Of a stretch of 64,000 bases of DNA, positions 63,484 to 64,000 are shown piece by piece. The notes beneath the pieces were generated by a model. The model had not been told where the DNA came from, made no database searches, and saw nothing but the letters and a program-made list of their open reading frames with translations. The first letter of the stretch is position 1, and every line of letters begins with the position of its first letter. The position numbers and the translations under genes were made by a program. The stretch is from Aliivibrio_A kagoshimensis (lineage in GTDB: Bacteria; Pseudomonadota; Gammaproteobacteria; Enterobacterales; Vibrionaceae): contig NZ_JAKJSQ010000011.1 of the NCBI RefSeq assembly GCF_050337105.1, forward strand, positions 13,507-77,506, in the 5' to 3' direction.

Positions 63484-63885
63484 ATGTCAGACACAATTAA
63501 AACACTTTTAAACCTTCGCAGCTTACGTGCTCTTTCTCGTGAAATGACCATTGAGCAATTAGAAGAGAGTCTAGAAAAATTAACAGCAGTTGTTACTGAA
63601 CGCCTTGATAGCGCCGCTGAAGAGCTTGCTAAAAACGCTGAGCGTGAAGAGAAGCTAGCAAAATATCGCGAAATGATGCTTGAAGACGGTATTGACCCTG
63701 AAGAGCTATTAGCTTCAGTTTCTGGTCAAGCCAAACCAAAAGCCAAAAGAGCACCTCGTCCTGCAAAATATAAATTCATTGACCAAAATGGCGATGAGAA
63801 GACGTGGACAGGTCAAGGTCGTACTCCTTCAGCATTACAAATGAAACTAGATGCTGGTGAAAGCTTAGACGCATTCTTGCTGTAA
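63484..63885 (+). CDS. hns: H-NS family nucleoid-associated protein
   Basis: 133 residues. N-terminal helical oligomerisation domain (about 1-80), linker with KPKAKRAPRPAKY, and the C-terminal DNA-binding domain with the AT-hook-like motif TWTGQGRTPSALQ (QGR at the minor-groove contact). Silences AT-rich and horizontally acquired DNA. Monocistronic, followed by a terminator. Confidence 0.95.
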   Translation: MSDTIKTLLNLRSLRALSREMTIEQLEESLEKLTAVVTERLDSAAEELAKNAEREEKLAKYREMMLEDGIDPEELLASVSGQAKPKAKRAPRPAKYKFIDQNGDEKTWTGQGRTPSALQMKLDAGESLDAFLL

Positions 63886-63904
63886 ACCTCTTTACTACGA
63901 ATTA

Positions 63905-63937
63905 TAAAGCCTCGCTATTTAGTGGGGTTTTTTATTT
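63905..63937 (+). terminator. Intrinsic terminator of hns
   Basis: AAAGCCTCGCTATTTAGTGGGGTTTTTTATT: a short hairpin (one or two wobble pairs) followed by a T-run. The remaining 60 bases of the window show nothing. Confidence 0.75.
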
Positions 63938-64000
63938 TTAATCCCTAGCTATTATTTTATATCTCAATCTATTTTACTCTCCCTTGAAACTGGCATATGC

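Overview
The window reads as a chromosomal segment of a gamma-proteobacterium of the family Vibrionaceae (Vibrio-like). Evidence: typical Vibrio gene sets (a DUF3450-TtpC-ExbB-ExbD-TonB-TPR TonB system, a DUF3360 transporter, an EAL-HDOD protein, a lysine-riboswitch NhaC transporter), moderate GC with AT-rich spacers, and gene orders shared with other gamma-proteobacteria (cydABX-ybgC-tolQRAB-pal-cpoB, ruvCAB, hisLGDCBHAFI). Three ambiguous bases (50377, 51914, 60907) show it is an assembled draft.

Layout. 1-4.4 kb: lacZ (its last codons lie beyond the left edge) divergent from a LacI-type repressor, with two lac-operator-like palindromes between them. 4.4-8.1 kb: an acetyltransferase, a chemoreceptor with a FliA-type promoter, and an ArsR repressor coupled to an alkyltransferase. 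8.1-14.8 kb: a Cache-PAS-DUF294 sensor divergent from a DUF3360 transporter with a structured leader, then a DUF318/ArsP-type permease whose promoter carries the same palindrome as the arsR promoter, then a CNNM/CBS protein. 14.8-22.7 kb: accessory genes, including a higBA toxin-antitoxin pair set between two copies of the tRNA-Ser terminator, and two large envelope proteins (lipoyl-like; DUF3857/transglutaminase). 22.8-27.7 kb: a TonB2-type energy-transduction operon with a candidate Fur box. 28-38.3 kb: UPF0149 gene, nadA, the Tol-Pal operon and the cytochrome bd operon including the short cydX gene, with two FNR-like sites upstream. 38.7-43 kb: ruvCAB and aspS. 43-48.3 kb: cmoAB and a three-gene envelope cassette (zinc/retropepsin-like lipoprotein, inactive-transglutaminase 7TM protein, ATP-grasp ligase). 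48.3-53.7 kb: tdk, cysS, ppiB, lpxH, EAL-HDOD gene, YchJ-type SEC-C gene. 53.7-61.2 kb: the complete histidine operon with a His-rich leader peptide and attenuator. 61.3-64 kb: NhaC-family transporter behind a lysine riboswitch, and hns.

Most of the window is core metabolism and envelope function. The parts least explained by known biology are the Cache-PAS-DUF294/DUF3360 pair with its leader RNA, the ArsR two-site regulon, the tRNA-Ser terminator duplication around higBA, and the protease/transglutaminase/ATP-grasp cassette.
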